A stretch of DNA of 64,000 bases from an uncultured Lachnospiraceae bacterium (lineage in GTDB: Bacteria > Bacillota > Clostridia > Lachnospirales > Lachnospiraceae), in the NCBI GenBank assembly GCA_900551235.1, contig URUU01000005.1, forward strand, positions 1 through 64,000, in the 5' to 3' direction. Within the stretch, counting starts at the first letter, position 1. Each line of letters begins with the position of its first letter. Of this stretch, positions 9,336-18,558 are shown in pieces. The translations under genes were made by a program, and so were the position numbers. Under the pieces are notes generated by a model. The model made no database searches. It was not told the DNA's origin and saw nothing but the letters and a program-made list of their open reading frames with translations.

Positions 9336-11432
9336 ATGGTTAAGACGGGAAAATGGATTGCAAAACATCGTGTACTGATCGTATTGCTCGGAATTTTGCT
9401 TTTGATTCCATCTGTTATAGGAACCATAAAAACAAGAATTAACTATGATATTTTAAGTTACCTTCCAGAGACACTTGAGACGGTAAAGGGACAGGATGTC
9501 ATGGTGGATGAATTTGGCACCGGTGCTTTTTCAATGGTCGTTGTCGAAGATATGCCGATGAAAGATGTGCAGAAACTGAAAAATCAGTTTGAAGAAATGG
9601 AACATGTCAAAAAAGTACTCTGGTATGATGATATTGCGGATATCAGCGTACCATCCAGTATGATGCCAAAAGATCTGAAAAATATTTTCTTTGAGGAAGA
9701 TTCTACGATGATGCTGGTTCTGTTTGACAATACCACCTCCTCTGATGAGGCGATGGAGGCAGTCACAGGTATGCGTGCGATTGTAGACAAACAGTGTTTT
9801 ATCAGTGGTATGTCCGGTGTTGTAACTGATATCAAGAACCTGTGTCTGCAGGAACTTCCTATTTATGTGGCAATCGCGGCACTGTTTTCTTTTATCGTAC
9901 TGGAAATCACCGGAACTTCCTTTGTTGTGCCGATTCTGTTCCTGCTTTGTATCGGAATCTCCATTCTGTATAATATGGGAACGAATATTTTCCTGGGTGA
10001 GATTTCTTATCTGACACAGGCACTGGTAGCAATCCTTCAGCTTGGTGTTACGATGGACTACTCCATCTTCCTGCTGGACAGTTTTGAAGAGAATAAAAAG
10101 CGATTCCCAGGAGAAAAGAACAGAGCAATGGGCCATGCAATATCCAATACCTTCAAATCCATCGTCTCCAGTTCCATCACAACGGTAGCCGGTTTCGCAG
10201 CACTGTGCCTGATGACCTTTGCACTCGGCAAAAACCTTGGTATTGTAATGGCCAAAGGTGTTATCATCGGGGTTGTCTGCTGTGTCACGCTGCTGCCTGC
10301 AATCATTCTGATCTTTGATCCGCTGATCGAAAAGACCAAACATAAACCGCTGATCAAAAATACCAACAAGCTGTCAGCTTTTATTATTAAACACTACAAG
10401 ATCTGGCTGGCAATCTTCTGTATCGGACTGCTTCCGGCTGTGTATGGAAACAATCACACAAAGATTTATTACAATATTGATGAGTCTCTTCCGGCAAGCC
10501 TGGATTCTAATGTGGCCAATAAGAAGCTGAAAGATACTTTCAATATGAGTACCATGCATATCATCATGATGGATAAGAATATCTCAAATGCAGATAAGAC
10601 AACACTGATGAAAGACATTGAAAAAGTCGATGGTGTGAAATGGGCATTTGGTCTGAACAGTGTATTTGGTGCGAATGTTCCGGCATCCATGATACCAAAG
10701 GATGTAAAAGAGATGCTGCAAAGTGACGGTCAGGAACTGGTATTTGTATGCTCTGAGTACAGTTCGGCAACCGATGAATCCAACAGCCAGATTGCGAAGA
10801 TCAATGATCTGGTAAAGAAATACGATTCCGATGGAATGGTTATTGGTGAAGCACCATTGATGAAAGACCTTCAGGATGTAACGGATGTTGACCTGGTAAA
10901 TGTAAACGTTGCCTCCGTTGCAGCAATTTTCATCATCATCATGCTGGTATTTAAATCCATTTCTGTTCCGATCATTCTGGTGGCCGTAATCGAGTTTGCC
11001 ATTAATGTCAATATGGCAATCCCGTTCTTCCAGGGAATCGAGCTTCCATTCGTGGCAAGTATTGTAGTCGGAACCATTCAGCTTGGTGCGACCGTAGACT
11101 ATGCGATCCTGATGACAAGCCGTTACCAGAAAGAGCGAAGAAAAGGACTTGGCAAGAAAGAAGCCGTTATGAACGCACACAAAGCCTGTGCACTGTCAAT
11201 CATGACAAGTGGATTCAGTTTCTTTGCAGCAACCTTTGGTGTAGCGTGGTATTCAAAAGTTGATATGATCGGTGCAATCTGTACGCTGTTATCAAGAGGT
11301 GCCCTGATCAGTATGGCATGTGTAATCTTTATTCTGCCTGCAATGTTTATCATTTTTGATAAAGTGATCTGCAGGACATCCATTGATTTCCTTGGTCAGA
11401 AGGCAAAAGCAAAGGCTGCAGCAAAGGCATAA
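9336..11432 (+). CDS. MMPL family (RND superfamily) exporter
   Basis: This is a polytopic protein of about 698 residues with internal duplication. Each half has one membrane helix, an extracellular domain of about 150 residues and a cluster of five helices. The Asp-Tyr in the GVTMDYSIFLLDSF and GATVDYAILMTSRY helices is the proton-relay site of the MMPL/RND family. Members export lipids, siderophores or drugs using the proton gradient; the substrate here is unknown. ATG 9336 is chosen because AGGAG lies nine bases upstream; ATG 9327 directly abuts it. The preceding small protein and TetR regulator fit a regulated efflux locus. The C-terminus ends in an Ala/Lys tail. Confidence 0.85.
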   Translation: MVKTGKWIAKHRVLIVLLGILLLIPSVIGTIKTRINYDILSYLPETLETVKGQDVMVDEFGTGAFSMVVVEDMPMKDVQKLKNQFEEMEHVKKVLWYDDIADISVPSSMMPKDLKNIFFEEDSTMMLVLFDNTTSSDEAMEAVTGMRAIVDKQCFISGMSGVVTDIKNLCLQELPIYVAIAALFSFIVLEITGTSFVVPILFLLCIGISILYNMGTNIFLGEISYLTQALVAILQLGVTMDYSIFLLDSFEENKKRFPGEKNRAMGHAISNTFKSIVSSSITTVAGFAALCLMTFALGKNLGIVMAKGVIIGVVCCVTLLPAIILIFDPLIEKTKHKPLIKNTNKLSAFIIKHYKIWLAIFCIGLLPAVYGNNHTKIYYNIDESLPASLDSNVANKKLKDTFNMSTMHIIMMDKNISNADKTTLMKDIEKVDGVKWAFGLNSVFGANVPASMIPKDVKEMLQSDGQELVFVCSEYSSATDESNSQIAKINDLVKKYDSDGMVIGEAPLMKDLQDVTDVDLVNVNVASVAAIFIIIMLVFKSISVPIILVAVIEFAINVNMAIPFFQGIELPFVASIVVGTIQLGATVDYAILMTSRYQKERRKGLGKKEAVMNAHKACALSIMTSGFSFFAATFGVAWYSKVDMIGAICTLLSRGALISMACVIFILPAMFIIFDKVICRTSIDFLGQKAKAKAAAKA

Positions 11433-11446
11433 AGTACGCAGAAAAG

Positions 11447-11486
11447 GAAAACCCCCTGAAGTAAACAAAGCTTTGGGGGGTTTTTG
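11447..11486 (+). terminator. Intrinsic terminator after the MMPL gene
   Basis: An A-run and CCCCC pair with GGGGG and a T-run (11476-11486). The stem can be read in both directions. Confidence 0.85.
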
Positions 11487-11666
11487 AGTGCAGAAAAAGA
11501 AACAGCAGACCGAAACTAGAGAAAAAATTAAGAAACGAAATAAAAATGTCATAATTACATCACAATTTCGTAATAAGATATAAAAGTATTTATAATAGTA
11601 TAGTAAGCGGCATTGTGCCATTATCACCAAGGTATCAAAAAAACAGGAATAGAGAAAGGATGCGCT

Positions 11667-12650
11667 ATGAAAAAACAGATAAAAAAAGCGGCTGCCTTAT
11701 TATTGACGGCAGCTCTGGTGGTCGGAACAACGGCATGCGGAACCAAAGGACAGCAGGCAGAAGGAACGGATGGAACAACGGTTATCAAGGTCGCATATCA
11801 GTATGGACTTGCCTATGCACCATTGACTGTGATGCAGGAACAGGGATTGATTGAAAAGAATTATGATGGAGATATCAAGGTAGAATGGGTGAGTCTGAAC
11901 TCCGGATCTGCAATCAATGAAGGAATGGCATCTGGGGATATTGATGTTGCGTGTATGGGGATTGCACCGTTTATTACCGGAGTAACCGCGGGCATACCAT
12001 ATAAAATGTATGGAACGATTGCAGCTCAGCCAAACGAACTGCTGACCAATGACAGCAGCATCAAGTCTTTAAAAGATATTACGGAAGACAAGAAGATTTC
12101 AGTCGTCAATATCGGAAGCATCCAGCATATTTTTCTGGCGATGCTTGCAAAAGCAGAACTGGGAGATGCACATGCACTGGATAACAATCTGGTAGCCATG
12201 TCTCATCCGGATGGTATGACAGCACTGCTGTCCGGCAGTGTGGCATGTCAGCTTACAACGGCTCCTTATATTTTCAAGGCAAAAGAGCAGGACGGTATCC
12301 AGGAAGCAGAAAGTCTTGACAGTGTATGGCCGGACGGCAACGCATTTATCGTAGGTCTGGTAGCGGATGATCTTTACAAGAATCAGCCGGAGGTTTATCA
12401 GGCGATCGTGGATGCTACGCAGGAAGCGATGGATTACCTGAACAACAATCAGGAGGATGCAGCCGCATTGCTGTGCCAGAAAGAAGATGTATCTGCAGAA
12501 ACGATGCTTGACTGGATGCAGGATCCAGGCTGTGTATATGATATGAAGCTGCCAGGTGTGATGGATATGGCAGAATTTATGGCAGAAAATGACTTTATAG
12601 ACAAAGCACCGGAATCTTTTGAAGCAATCACAACAGAGTCAGCAAGATAA
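11667..12650 (+). CDS. ABC transporter substrate-binding lipoprotein, NitT/TauT (NMT1/SsuA-like) type
   Basis: This 327-residue protein begins with a lipoprotein signal peptide (lipobox VGTTAC, Cys at about residue 25). The mature part has the fold of NMT1/SsuA/TauA binding proteins: IKVAYQYGLAYAPLTVMQEQGL at the start, and ...GMASGDIDVACMGIAPFITG typical of the ligand-cleft region. The family binds nitrate, taurine, alkanesulfonates, pyrimidines or carboxylates; the ligand cannot be read from sequence. The start at 11667 has AAAGGA upstream; the frame's earlier ATG at 11613 has no such site. First gene of a seven-gene run ending at 18786. No TPP, SAM or other riboswitch was recognised in the 180-base leader. 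Confidence 0.85.
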   Translation: MKKQIKKAAALLLTAALVVGTTACGTKGQQAEGTDGTTVIKVAYQYGLAYAPLTVMQEQGLIEKNYDGDIKVEWVSLNSGSAINEGMASGDIDVACMGIAPFITGVTAGIPYKMYGTIAAQPNELLTNDSSIKSLKDITEDKKISVVNIGSIQHIFLAMLAKAELGDAHALDNNLVAMSHPDGMTALLSGSVACQLTTAPYIFKAKEQDGIQEAESLDSVWPDGNAFIVGLVADDLYKNQPEVYQAIVDATQEAMDYLNNNQEDAAALLCQKEDVSAETMLDWMQDPGCVYDMKLPGVMDMAEFMAENDFIDKAPESFEAITTESAR

Positions 12651-12666
12651 CGAAAAGGGAATGACG

Positions 12667-13434
12667 ATGAAGAGCTTAAGGAATCAGATTATATTTATTA
12701 TTGCTTTTTTAGCTGTATGGCAGATCGTATATCAGATGGGAACATTTCCAGAATTGATGTTCCCATCTCCGGGGAAGATTTTAAATTCTCTGGCGAAAGG
12801 ATTTTCCCAGGATGGTTTGGGCAAGATGACGCTTTATTCCATGAGCCTGATCGCAAAAGGACTGTTTATAGGTATTGTACTGGCATTTATCATGTCCGGT
12901 CTTTCGATTATGAGCAAGACAGTATATTCGATTTATCATATGATCGTTTCGCTGTGTGACCTGATTCCAGGTGTTGCACTGTTGCCACTGGCTATTCTGT
13001 GGATGGGAATCGGAGAAGGAACCATTATCCTGATTGTGGTACATTCCATTATCTGGCCAATGTCCAGAAGTATTATGGATGGATTTCGTGCCGTTCCGCG
13101 TATTTACATAGAATCCGGTCAGAATATGGGACTGAACCGACTGTCACTGGTAACCGGTATTTATATTCCGGCATCGTTTTCCTATATCCTTTCCGGTATC
13201 CGTACCGGATGGGCACGTGCATGGCGTGGTCTGATCAGTGCAGAGATGATCTTTGGAACGACCAGTTCCGGAGCTGGTATCGGATGGTTTATTTTTATGA
13301 AGCGAACCAACGTAGACATCGCAGGAGTCTTCGCGGCACTGCTGGTGATCATCCTGATCGGTATTGTAGTAGAGTATGGTGTATTCCATACAATCGAGAA
13401 ACTGACACTTAAGAAATGGGGGATGAGCAGATGA
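12667..13434 (+). CDS. ABC transporter permease, NitT/TauT type
   Basis: This 255-residue protein has six predicted membrane helices and the BPD_transp_1 coupling region (MGLNRLSLVTGIYIPASFSYI, about 145-170), where the EAA-like loop meets the ATPase. It resembles SsuC/TauC/NrtB permeases. ATG 12667 lies six bases after AAAGGGA; the ATG two codons earlier is too close. The stop overlaps the ATPase start (ATGA at 13431-13434), so the two proteins are translationally coupled, as expected for one importer. Confidence 0.85.
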   Translation: MKSLRNQIIFIIAFLAVWQIVYQMGTFPELMFPSPGKILNSLAKGFSQDGLGKMTLYSMSLIAKGLFIGIVLAFIMSGLSIMSKTVYSIYHMIVSLCDLIPGVALLPLAILWMGIGEGTIILIVVHSIIWPMSRSIMDGFRAVPRIYIESGQNMGLNRLSLVTGIYIPASFSYILSGIRTGWARAWRGLISAEMIFGTTSSGAGIGWFIFMKRTNVDIAGVFAALLVIILIGIVVEYGVFHTIEKLTLKKWGMSR

Positions 13435-14213
13435 CACAGGAGCAAAAAGGGAAAACTCCCGTTCTGGAAGTGCAGAACCTTACAAAGGTTTATTATGACA
13501 ATGCAGGAAAAGGCGAAAACAGCGAAATTCTCAAAAATGTCGATTTTACCATGTATCCGGGAGAATTTGTATGCATCCTCGGACCATCCGGATGCGGCAA
13601 GACAACGTTTCTGCGCTGCATCGGAGGTTTTGAACAGTTTGAAGGTACGATCAGGGTAAACGGAGAGCCGATCAAAGGACCTGGCATTGACCGTGTTATG
13701 GTATTTCAGGATTTTAATCAGCTCCTTCCATGGAAAACAGTAGAAAAAAATGTGCAGTATCCACTGAAGATACAGGGCATGAAAGATAAAGAGAAACTGC
13801 GTCAGATTTCGGATGAGTGTCTGGAAAAAGTCGATCTGCTTTCCTGCCGGACACAGTATCCGCATCAGCTTTCCGGCGGTATGAAGCAGAGGGTGGCGAT
13901 CGCAAAAGCACTGGCAGTTAAACCGCAGATCATTCTGATGGATGAGCCGTTTGCCAGTCTGGATGCTATGACCAGAAACCGATTACAGGAAGAACTGATG
14001 CGGCTGCATCAGAAAGAAAAGGTAACGGTAATCTTTATTACACATAATATTCAGGAGGCAGTCTGTCTTGGAACAAGGATTCTTGTTATGGCAAAACAGG
14101 GCGGGATCAAGATGGATGTACCAAATACGATCCCGAAACCGGTGACACCGGCTTCCGAAGGTTACGGTAAAATGTGGGATATGTTCAACAAAGCACTGCA
14201 TCAGGATACATAA
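13431..14213 (+). CDS. ABC transporter ATP-binding protein, NitT/TauT type
   Basis: This 260-residue ATPase has Walker A GPSGCGKTT (about 49-57), Q-loop VFQDFNQLLPW, the signature LSGGMKQRVAIAKAL (about 147-161), Walker B IILMDEPFASLD and the switch His in FITHNIQEAV. This pattern fits SsuB/TauB/NrtD-type importers. It energises the permease encoded just upstream. Only 12 bases separate its stop from the MBOAT gene, and no terminator is visible, which ties the importer to the acyl-transfer module. Confidence 0.9.
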   Translation: MTQEQKGKTPVLEVQNLTKVYYDNAGKGENSEILKNVDFTMYPGEFVCILGPSGCGKTTFLRCIGGFEQFEGTIRVNGEPIKGPGIDRVMVFQDFNQLLPWKTVEKNVQYPLKIQGMKDKEKLRQISDECLEKVDLLSCRTQYPHQLSGGMKQRVAIAKALAVKPQIILMDEPFASLDAMTRNRLQEELMRLHQKEKVTVIFITHNIQEAVCLGTRILVMAKQGGIKMDVPNTIPKPVTPASEGYGKMWDMFNKALHQDT

Positions 14214-14225
14214 CAGGAGAAAACT

Positions 14226-15815
14226 ATGTCGTACACATCATCTACCTATCTGTTTTTTCTTGCAGCAGTATTTTTCGTCTATTATATCATTCGGCCAAAA
14301 TACCGCATGTATGTACTGCTTGTCGCAAATATTCTGTTTTATCTGGCAGCCGGCTGGGATCAGTTCCTGGTCCTGCTTCTGGCTGCTGCGGTTTCCTATG
14401 CTGCAGCAAACAAAATGGGAGATCTGCATGCGGCATTTAAAGAAAAGAAAAAACAGGGAGATCTGGATCGCAAACAGATCAAACAGCTAAAAGAAGAAAA
14501 TAAACAACAGAGAAAACGTATTCTTATACGAGGACTGATCTTAAACATTGGTATTCTGATCGTGTTTAAATATACAAACTTCCTTCTTGGAAGCGCGTAT
14601 TCGATTCTGGATCTTTTGGGGATTGGTCACGGAACACAGCTTTTCCGACTGATCATGCCGCTGGGAATTTCCTTTTTTACTTTCCAGATTTTATCGTATA
14701 TGATCGATGTTTATAAGGGAAAAGTGGAGCCGCAGAGAAACTTCCTCAAATATCTGCTTTACATATCCTTCTTTCCAAGTGTGGTACAAGGTCCGATCCC
14801 GCGCTACGCTGATCTGGGAACACAACTGTATGAAGAACACAAATTTGAATATGACAATTTAAGGGATGGATGTATCCTGATCTTGTGGGGATTTGCCAAA
14901 AAACTGATCCTCGCAGAAAGACTGGGAACTTTTGTGGAGCAGATTTACGGAAATTACACGATGTATACCGGTGTGATCTTCCTGGTGGCAACCGCAGCAT
15001 TTTCCATACAGATCTATGCAGATTTTTCCGGCTGCATGGACATTGCTTCGGGAACAGCCAGACTGTTTGGCATCCGTCTGGCACCGAATTTTTTGCGTCC
15101 ATATTTTTCAAAAACGATGCCGGAATTCTGGAGACGCTGGCATGTAACGCTTGGAAACTGGTTTAAGGATTACGTCTTTTATCCGATTTCCATTTCCAAA
15201 TTCTCACTGGACCTGAATAAAAAGGCAAGAAAACGTTTTGGCAATGAAGTCGGAAGAATCGTTTCTTCTTCCATACCGATCCTGGCGGTATGGCTTCTGA
15301 CCGGTATCTGGCATGGACCGGACTGGAAATACGTGACCTGGGGACTCTTCCACGGGCTTCTGATCATGCTGAGCATGATCTTTACTCCATACAATGAAAG
15401 ACTGGTACAGAAGTTACACATTAAGACAGGCTGTTTCAGCTTCCGCCTGTTCCAGATGACAAGGACGTTCCTTTTGTGCTGTCTTGGACGTGTATTTTTC
15501 CGGGCAGATGATTTCGGGGCTGCCATCAGTATTCTAAAACGGACTTTTGCCGATACGGGTATCTGGCGTATTACAAATGGCAAGCTCTTTAAATACGGAC
15601 TGAATCAGGCAAATATGACGGTTGTGGCAGTTGCGGTCCTTGTGCTGTTTATCGTCAGCATGCTTCAGGAAAAGATGGATGTGCTCGAAGCACTGAAAAA
15701 GCAGAATCTGGTATTTCGCTGGGTACTGATCTATGCACTTTTGATGGCGGTTGTGATTTTTGGCATGTATGGACCGGGATATGATCCTTCTGCATTTATT
15801 TATGAAAAATTTTAG
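14226..15815 (+). CDS. MBOAT family membrane O-acyltransferase (DltB/AlgI-like)
   Basis: This 529-residue polytopic protein shows the MBOAT hallmarks: PLGISFFTFQILSYMIDVYKG, the PEFWRRWHVTLGNWFKDYVF segment and the invariant His in LTGIWHGPDWKY (His363), with a second His in LFHG (His376). MBOATs of this group accept an acyl group from a carrier protein or thioester inside and deliver it to a wall polymer or exopolysaccharide outside. The next three genes encode a DltD-like protein, an adenylating ligase and a carrier protein, so it most likely works as in Dlt, but the acyl group and acceptor are unknown. There is a charged insertion at about residues 70-100 (KEKKKQGDLDRKQIKQLKEE). Confidence 0.85.
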   Translation: MSYTSSTYLFFLAAVFFVYYIIRPKYRMYVLLVANILFYLAAGWDQFLVLLLAAAVSYAAANKMGDLHAAFKEKKKQGDLDRKQIKQLKEENKQQRKRILIRGLILNIGILIVFKYTNFLLGSAYSILDLLGIGHGTQLFRLIMPLGISFFTFQILSYMIDVYKGKVEPQRNFLKYLLYISFFPSVVQGPIPRYADLGTQLYEEHKFEYDNLRDGCILILWGFAKKLILAERLGTFVEQIYGNYTMYTGVIFLVATAAFSIQIYADFSGCMDIASGTARLFGIRLAPNFLRPYFSKTMPEFWRRWHVTLGNWFKDYVFYPISISKFSLDLNKKARKRFGNEVGRIVSSSIPILAVWLLTGIWHGPDWKYVTWGLFHGLLIMLSMIFTPYNERLVQKLHIKTGCFSFRLFQMTRTFLLCCLGRVFFRADDFGAAISILKRTFADTGIWRITNGKLFKYGLNQANMTVVAVAVLVLFIVSMLQEKMDVLEALKKQNLVFRWVLIYALLMAVVIFGMYGPGYDPSAFIYEKF

Positions 15816-15830
15816 GGAGGTACATATCAG

Positions 15831-16997
15831 ATGAAAAAATTAAAGCGATTCAAAAATCTTTTCAGTACGATCGTTTTTCTGATGATCGCCCTTGTTATGC
15901 TGTTGACGGCGACTTATGTGCTGCGCCCGCTGGACCGCGATTTCTTCCGTACCAAGCTGACCGGCTTTTATGCAGAAGAAGATGAGAGTCTGGATATTGT
16001 CGGACTGGGAAGCAGTGCATTGTACCGTTATGTAAATGCACCGCTGTTGTGGAAACAGCAGGGATATACCTCTTTTATGCTGGCAACGGCTTCGCAGCCG
16101 GTGGCACTGATGGAAAATCTGATCGATGAGACAGAAAAAACGCAGTCACCGCAGCTCTATATCATAGAGACGCGAAGATATCTCGACCAGAACGAAGTCG
16201 AAGAGAACCGTATCCGGATCATTACCGACAATATGAAGTATTCCCGGAACCGTGCTGCTGCGATCAACAAGATGGTAAAAGGCTGGGAAAACCGTCTGCC
16301 GTACTATCTGGATCTGATCCAGTATCATGGAAACTGGGAGAATTATACGGAAGATTCCCTGGAATATCTGACCAACGAAAAAAAGGATGCGATGAAAGGA
16401 TGGCGGGCGATCAGCCGGGTGACACCGCTGGAATATCTGGATGTCAGTCAGGTTACAGCAGAAAAGCCAATTCTGGAATCTTATGAAAAAGAGCTGCGTT
16501 CGCTGCTGGAAAAATGCAAAAAAGAGAATCTGAATGTATTGTTCGTGGCGACACCGTGGGATGCTACGGAAGAAGAAGAGCAGATGGAAAATTATATAAA
16601 ACGTATCATAGAAGAAGCCGGTTTTCCGTATCTGGATGGCAATCAGCATGTGAAAGAGATTGGACTGGACTATGGCACAGATTTTTATAACGACAAGCAT
16701 ACAAACGTAGCCGGGGCAGAGAAATTTACCACCTGGCTTGGTGATTATATTGCGGAGCATTATGATATTTCTTCCGAACATTCGAAGAAGATCGTACAGA
16801 GCTGGGATCAGGCATCGGAAGAACAGACCGCGGCAGATGAAAAGGCGAAAGGAAAGCTTGCAGCGAGGCTGGAGGCTCTGGCGAATCCGCAGACACAGCC
16901 GGAGACAGCACAGGGCAGCAGTGCCGGAACGGTTAAAGCGGGAGCACAGACAACAGAATCAGAAATAGAAACAGAAAGCGAAACAGATATCAAATAA
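15831..16997 (+). CDS. DltD-like SGNH-fold extracytoplasmic protein
   Basis: This 388-residue protein has one N-terminal membrane helix (about 10-32) and an extracellular domain. An SGNH-type Ser lies in IVGLGSSALYRYVNAPLLW (about residue 62), and a late Asp-x-His motif in FYNDKHTNVAGAEKFT (about 285-300). This matches the DltD/AlgJ-like arrangement that completes transfer of acyl groups on the outer membrane face. From about residue 315 on there is a Lys/Ala/Gln/Glu-rich low-complexity tail. The gene lies between the MBOAT and ligase genes with 15- and 20-base gaps. It is not close enough to canonical DltD for me to assign D-alanine as the acyl group. Confidence 0.7.
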   Translation: MKKLKRFKNLFSTIVFLMIALVMLLTATYVLRPLDRDFFRTKLTGFYAEEDESLDIVGLGSSALYRYVNAPLLWKQQGYTSFMLATASQPVALMENLIDETEKTQSPQLYIIETRRYLDQNEVEENRIRIITDNMKYSRNRAAAINKMVKGWENRLPYYLDLIQYHGNWENYTEDSLEYLTNEKKDAMKGWRAISRVTPLEYLDVSQVTAEKPILESYEKELRSLLEKCKKENLNVLFVATPWDATEEEEQMENYIKRIIEEAGFPYLDGNQHVKEIGLDYGTDFYNDKHTNVAGAEKFTTWLGDYIAEHYDISSEHSKKIVQSWDQASEEQTAADEKAKGKLAARLEALANPQTQPETAQGSSAGTVKAGAQTTESEIETESETDIK

Positions 16998-17017
16998 ACG
17001 GAAAGAAGGAAGCATTC

Positions 17018-18502
17018 ATGGCAGGATCGATTGTGGAAGCACTGGCAGGGTATGCAAAGACACAGCCGGATAAACTGGCACTTGCAGATGGAAAAGCAGA
17101 ATTTTCTTATCTGGAAGCATGGAAGCAGGTATGCGGCTATGCAGAGTACTTGAAAGAAATCGGCGTAGAAGCCGGTGATAAAGTAGTAGTAAGAAATTCT
17201 CAGAATGCAGCGATGGTGATCAGTCAGCTGGCAATCCAGCTTCTTGGAGCTGTTTTTGTTCCGATTGAAAAAAACGCGGCAGACAGCCGCATTCTGGAAA
17301 TTATAGAGGCGGTACAGGCAAAATGTTATATTGCAGCCAAAACGGGCGATATTCCATGCCATTATGAGAACATAAAGGAAGTTTTGTCTTACAAAAGCGA
17401 AGAGAAAGAAGAAAAAGTAGCTGCATTCCCACAGCCGGAAGATACGGCAGAGATTCTCTTTACGACGGGAACAACCGGAAAATCAAAAGGAATCGAGCTG
17501 ACACATGCGAGTGTGATCGCGGTAGCAGAAAATGTCATCGATTCGGTAGAGATGAAAAAAGACAGTGTGGAATTGATTCCGGTTCCCCTCAGTCATTCAC
17601 ATGGACTGCGCCGTTATTATTCTAATATTTTAAATGGCGGTACGGTGATTCTTCTGGATGGTGTGATCTTTACAAAAAAGCTGTTTAACTGTATAGAGAA
17701 ATACCATGTGACAGCGATCGATCTGGTTCCGGCGGCGCTGGCAGCACTTTTCAAATTAAGCGGAGATAAACTGGGGGATTATGCAGACCAGCTTGATTAT
17801 GTACAGCTTGGCTCTGCACCGATTCCAAACCAGGACAAAGAGCATCTGCGGAAGCTGCTTCCACATACCAGACTTTACAATTTTTATGGAACAACCGAGT
17901 CAGGATGTTCCTGTATCCTGGATTTCAATGCAATGCCTGATAAGAAGAACTGCATCGGCAAGCCGGCATGTCATGCAGAGTTTGTATTCTTTGATGAGCA
18001 GGGAAATGCAGTCGAAGCAACGGAAGAGGCACCTGGATTTCTTGCCTGCCGCGGCGGTATGAATATGAAAGGCTATTATCAGGAGCCGGGACTGAATGCA
18101 GAGATTATGCGTGATGATTATATCTGTACGAAAGATCTTGCCTATACAGGTGAGGACGGTCTGATCTACATGCTGGGCAGAAAAGATGATGTCATCATCA
18201 CCGGCGGCAATAAGATTGCACCGGATGAGATCGAGGAGATCGCAGGACGCATGGATGGCATCGCGGACTGTGCATGCATACCGGTACCGCATTCGATCCT
18301 TGGTGCAGAGCCGAAGCTTTTCGTAGAGCTGGAAAGGGACGCTGCATTTGATGAAAATGCAATCTATCAGTTCTTACAGGGCAAACTGGAAGCTTATAAA
18401 GTGCCGAAGCTGATCGAGCAGATTGAAAAAATCCCAAGAACTTATAATGGTAAACTGCAGAGAAAGAAACTGATCGAAGCAGAAAAAGCAAAAACAAAAT
18501 AA
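17018..18502 (+). CDS. Adenylate-forming acyl ligase (ANL superfamily) charging the carrier protein
   Basis: This 494-residue enzyme has the ANL core motifs: A3 LFTTGTTGKSKG (about 149-160), A5 NFYGTTESG (about 288-296), A7/A8 GRKDDVIITGGNKIAPDEIEE (about 387-407) and a C-terminal PRTYNGKLQRKKL with the catalytic Lys. It should activate a carboxylic acid with ATP and load it on the carrier protein encoded next. The A5 motif YGTTESG is of the acyl-CoA-ligase kind rather than the YGPTE seen in NRPS-like and DltA enzymes, so an acid other than D-alanine is plausible. Its stop codon lies in the first unit of a 16-bp tandem repeat. Confidence 0.8.
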   Translation: MAGSIVEALAGYAKTQPDKLALADGKAEFSYLEAWKQVCGYAEYLKEIGVEAGDKVVVRNSQNAAMVISQLAIQLLGAVFVPIEKNAADSRILEIIEAVQAKCYIAAKTGDIPCHYENIKEVLSYKSEEKEEKVAAFPQPEDTAEILFTTGTTGKSKGIELTHASVIAVAENVIDSVEMKKDSVELIPVPLSHSHGLRRYYSNILNGGTVILLDGVIFTKKLFNCIEKYHVTAIDLVPAALAALFKLSGDKLGDYADQLDYVQLGSAPIPNQDKEHLRKLLPHTRLYNFYGTTESGCSCILDFNAMPDKKNCIGKPACHAEFVFFDEQGNAVEATEEAPGFLACRGGMNMKGYYQEPGLNAEIMRDDYICTKDLAYTGEDGLIYMLGRKDDVIITGGNKIAPDEIEEIAGRMDGIADCACIPVPHSILGAEPKLFVELERDAAFDENAIYQFLQGKLEAYKVPKLIEQIEKIPRTYNGKLQRKKLIEAEKAKTK

Positions 18503-18546
18503 AACAAAAACAAAATAAAACAAAAACAAAATAAAACAAAAACAAA
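18490..18546 (+). repeat. Tandem 16-bp repeat between ligase and carrier-protein genes
   Basis: Three exact copies of AAAAACAAAATAAAAC (18490-18505, 18506-18521, 18522-18537) and a partial fourth AAAAACAAA. The first copy carries the TAA stop of the ligase gene; the last abuts the GGAGAG site of the carrier-protein gene. Its simple composition suggests replication slippage. Confidence 0.95.
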
Positions 18547-18558
18547 GGAGAGCTGGGT

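Noticed and set aside
11487..11666. TPP or other riboswitch ahead of the NMT1-like importer.
   Set aside because: No TPP-type CTGAGA/ACCTGA core or other riboswitch pattern could be found in the leader.
14226..16997. AlgI/AlgJ alginate-type acetylation pair.
   Set aside because: The ligase and carrier-protein genes directly behind point to a carrier-bound acyl donor as in Dlt, which Alg-type acetylation does not use.
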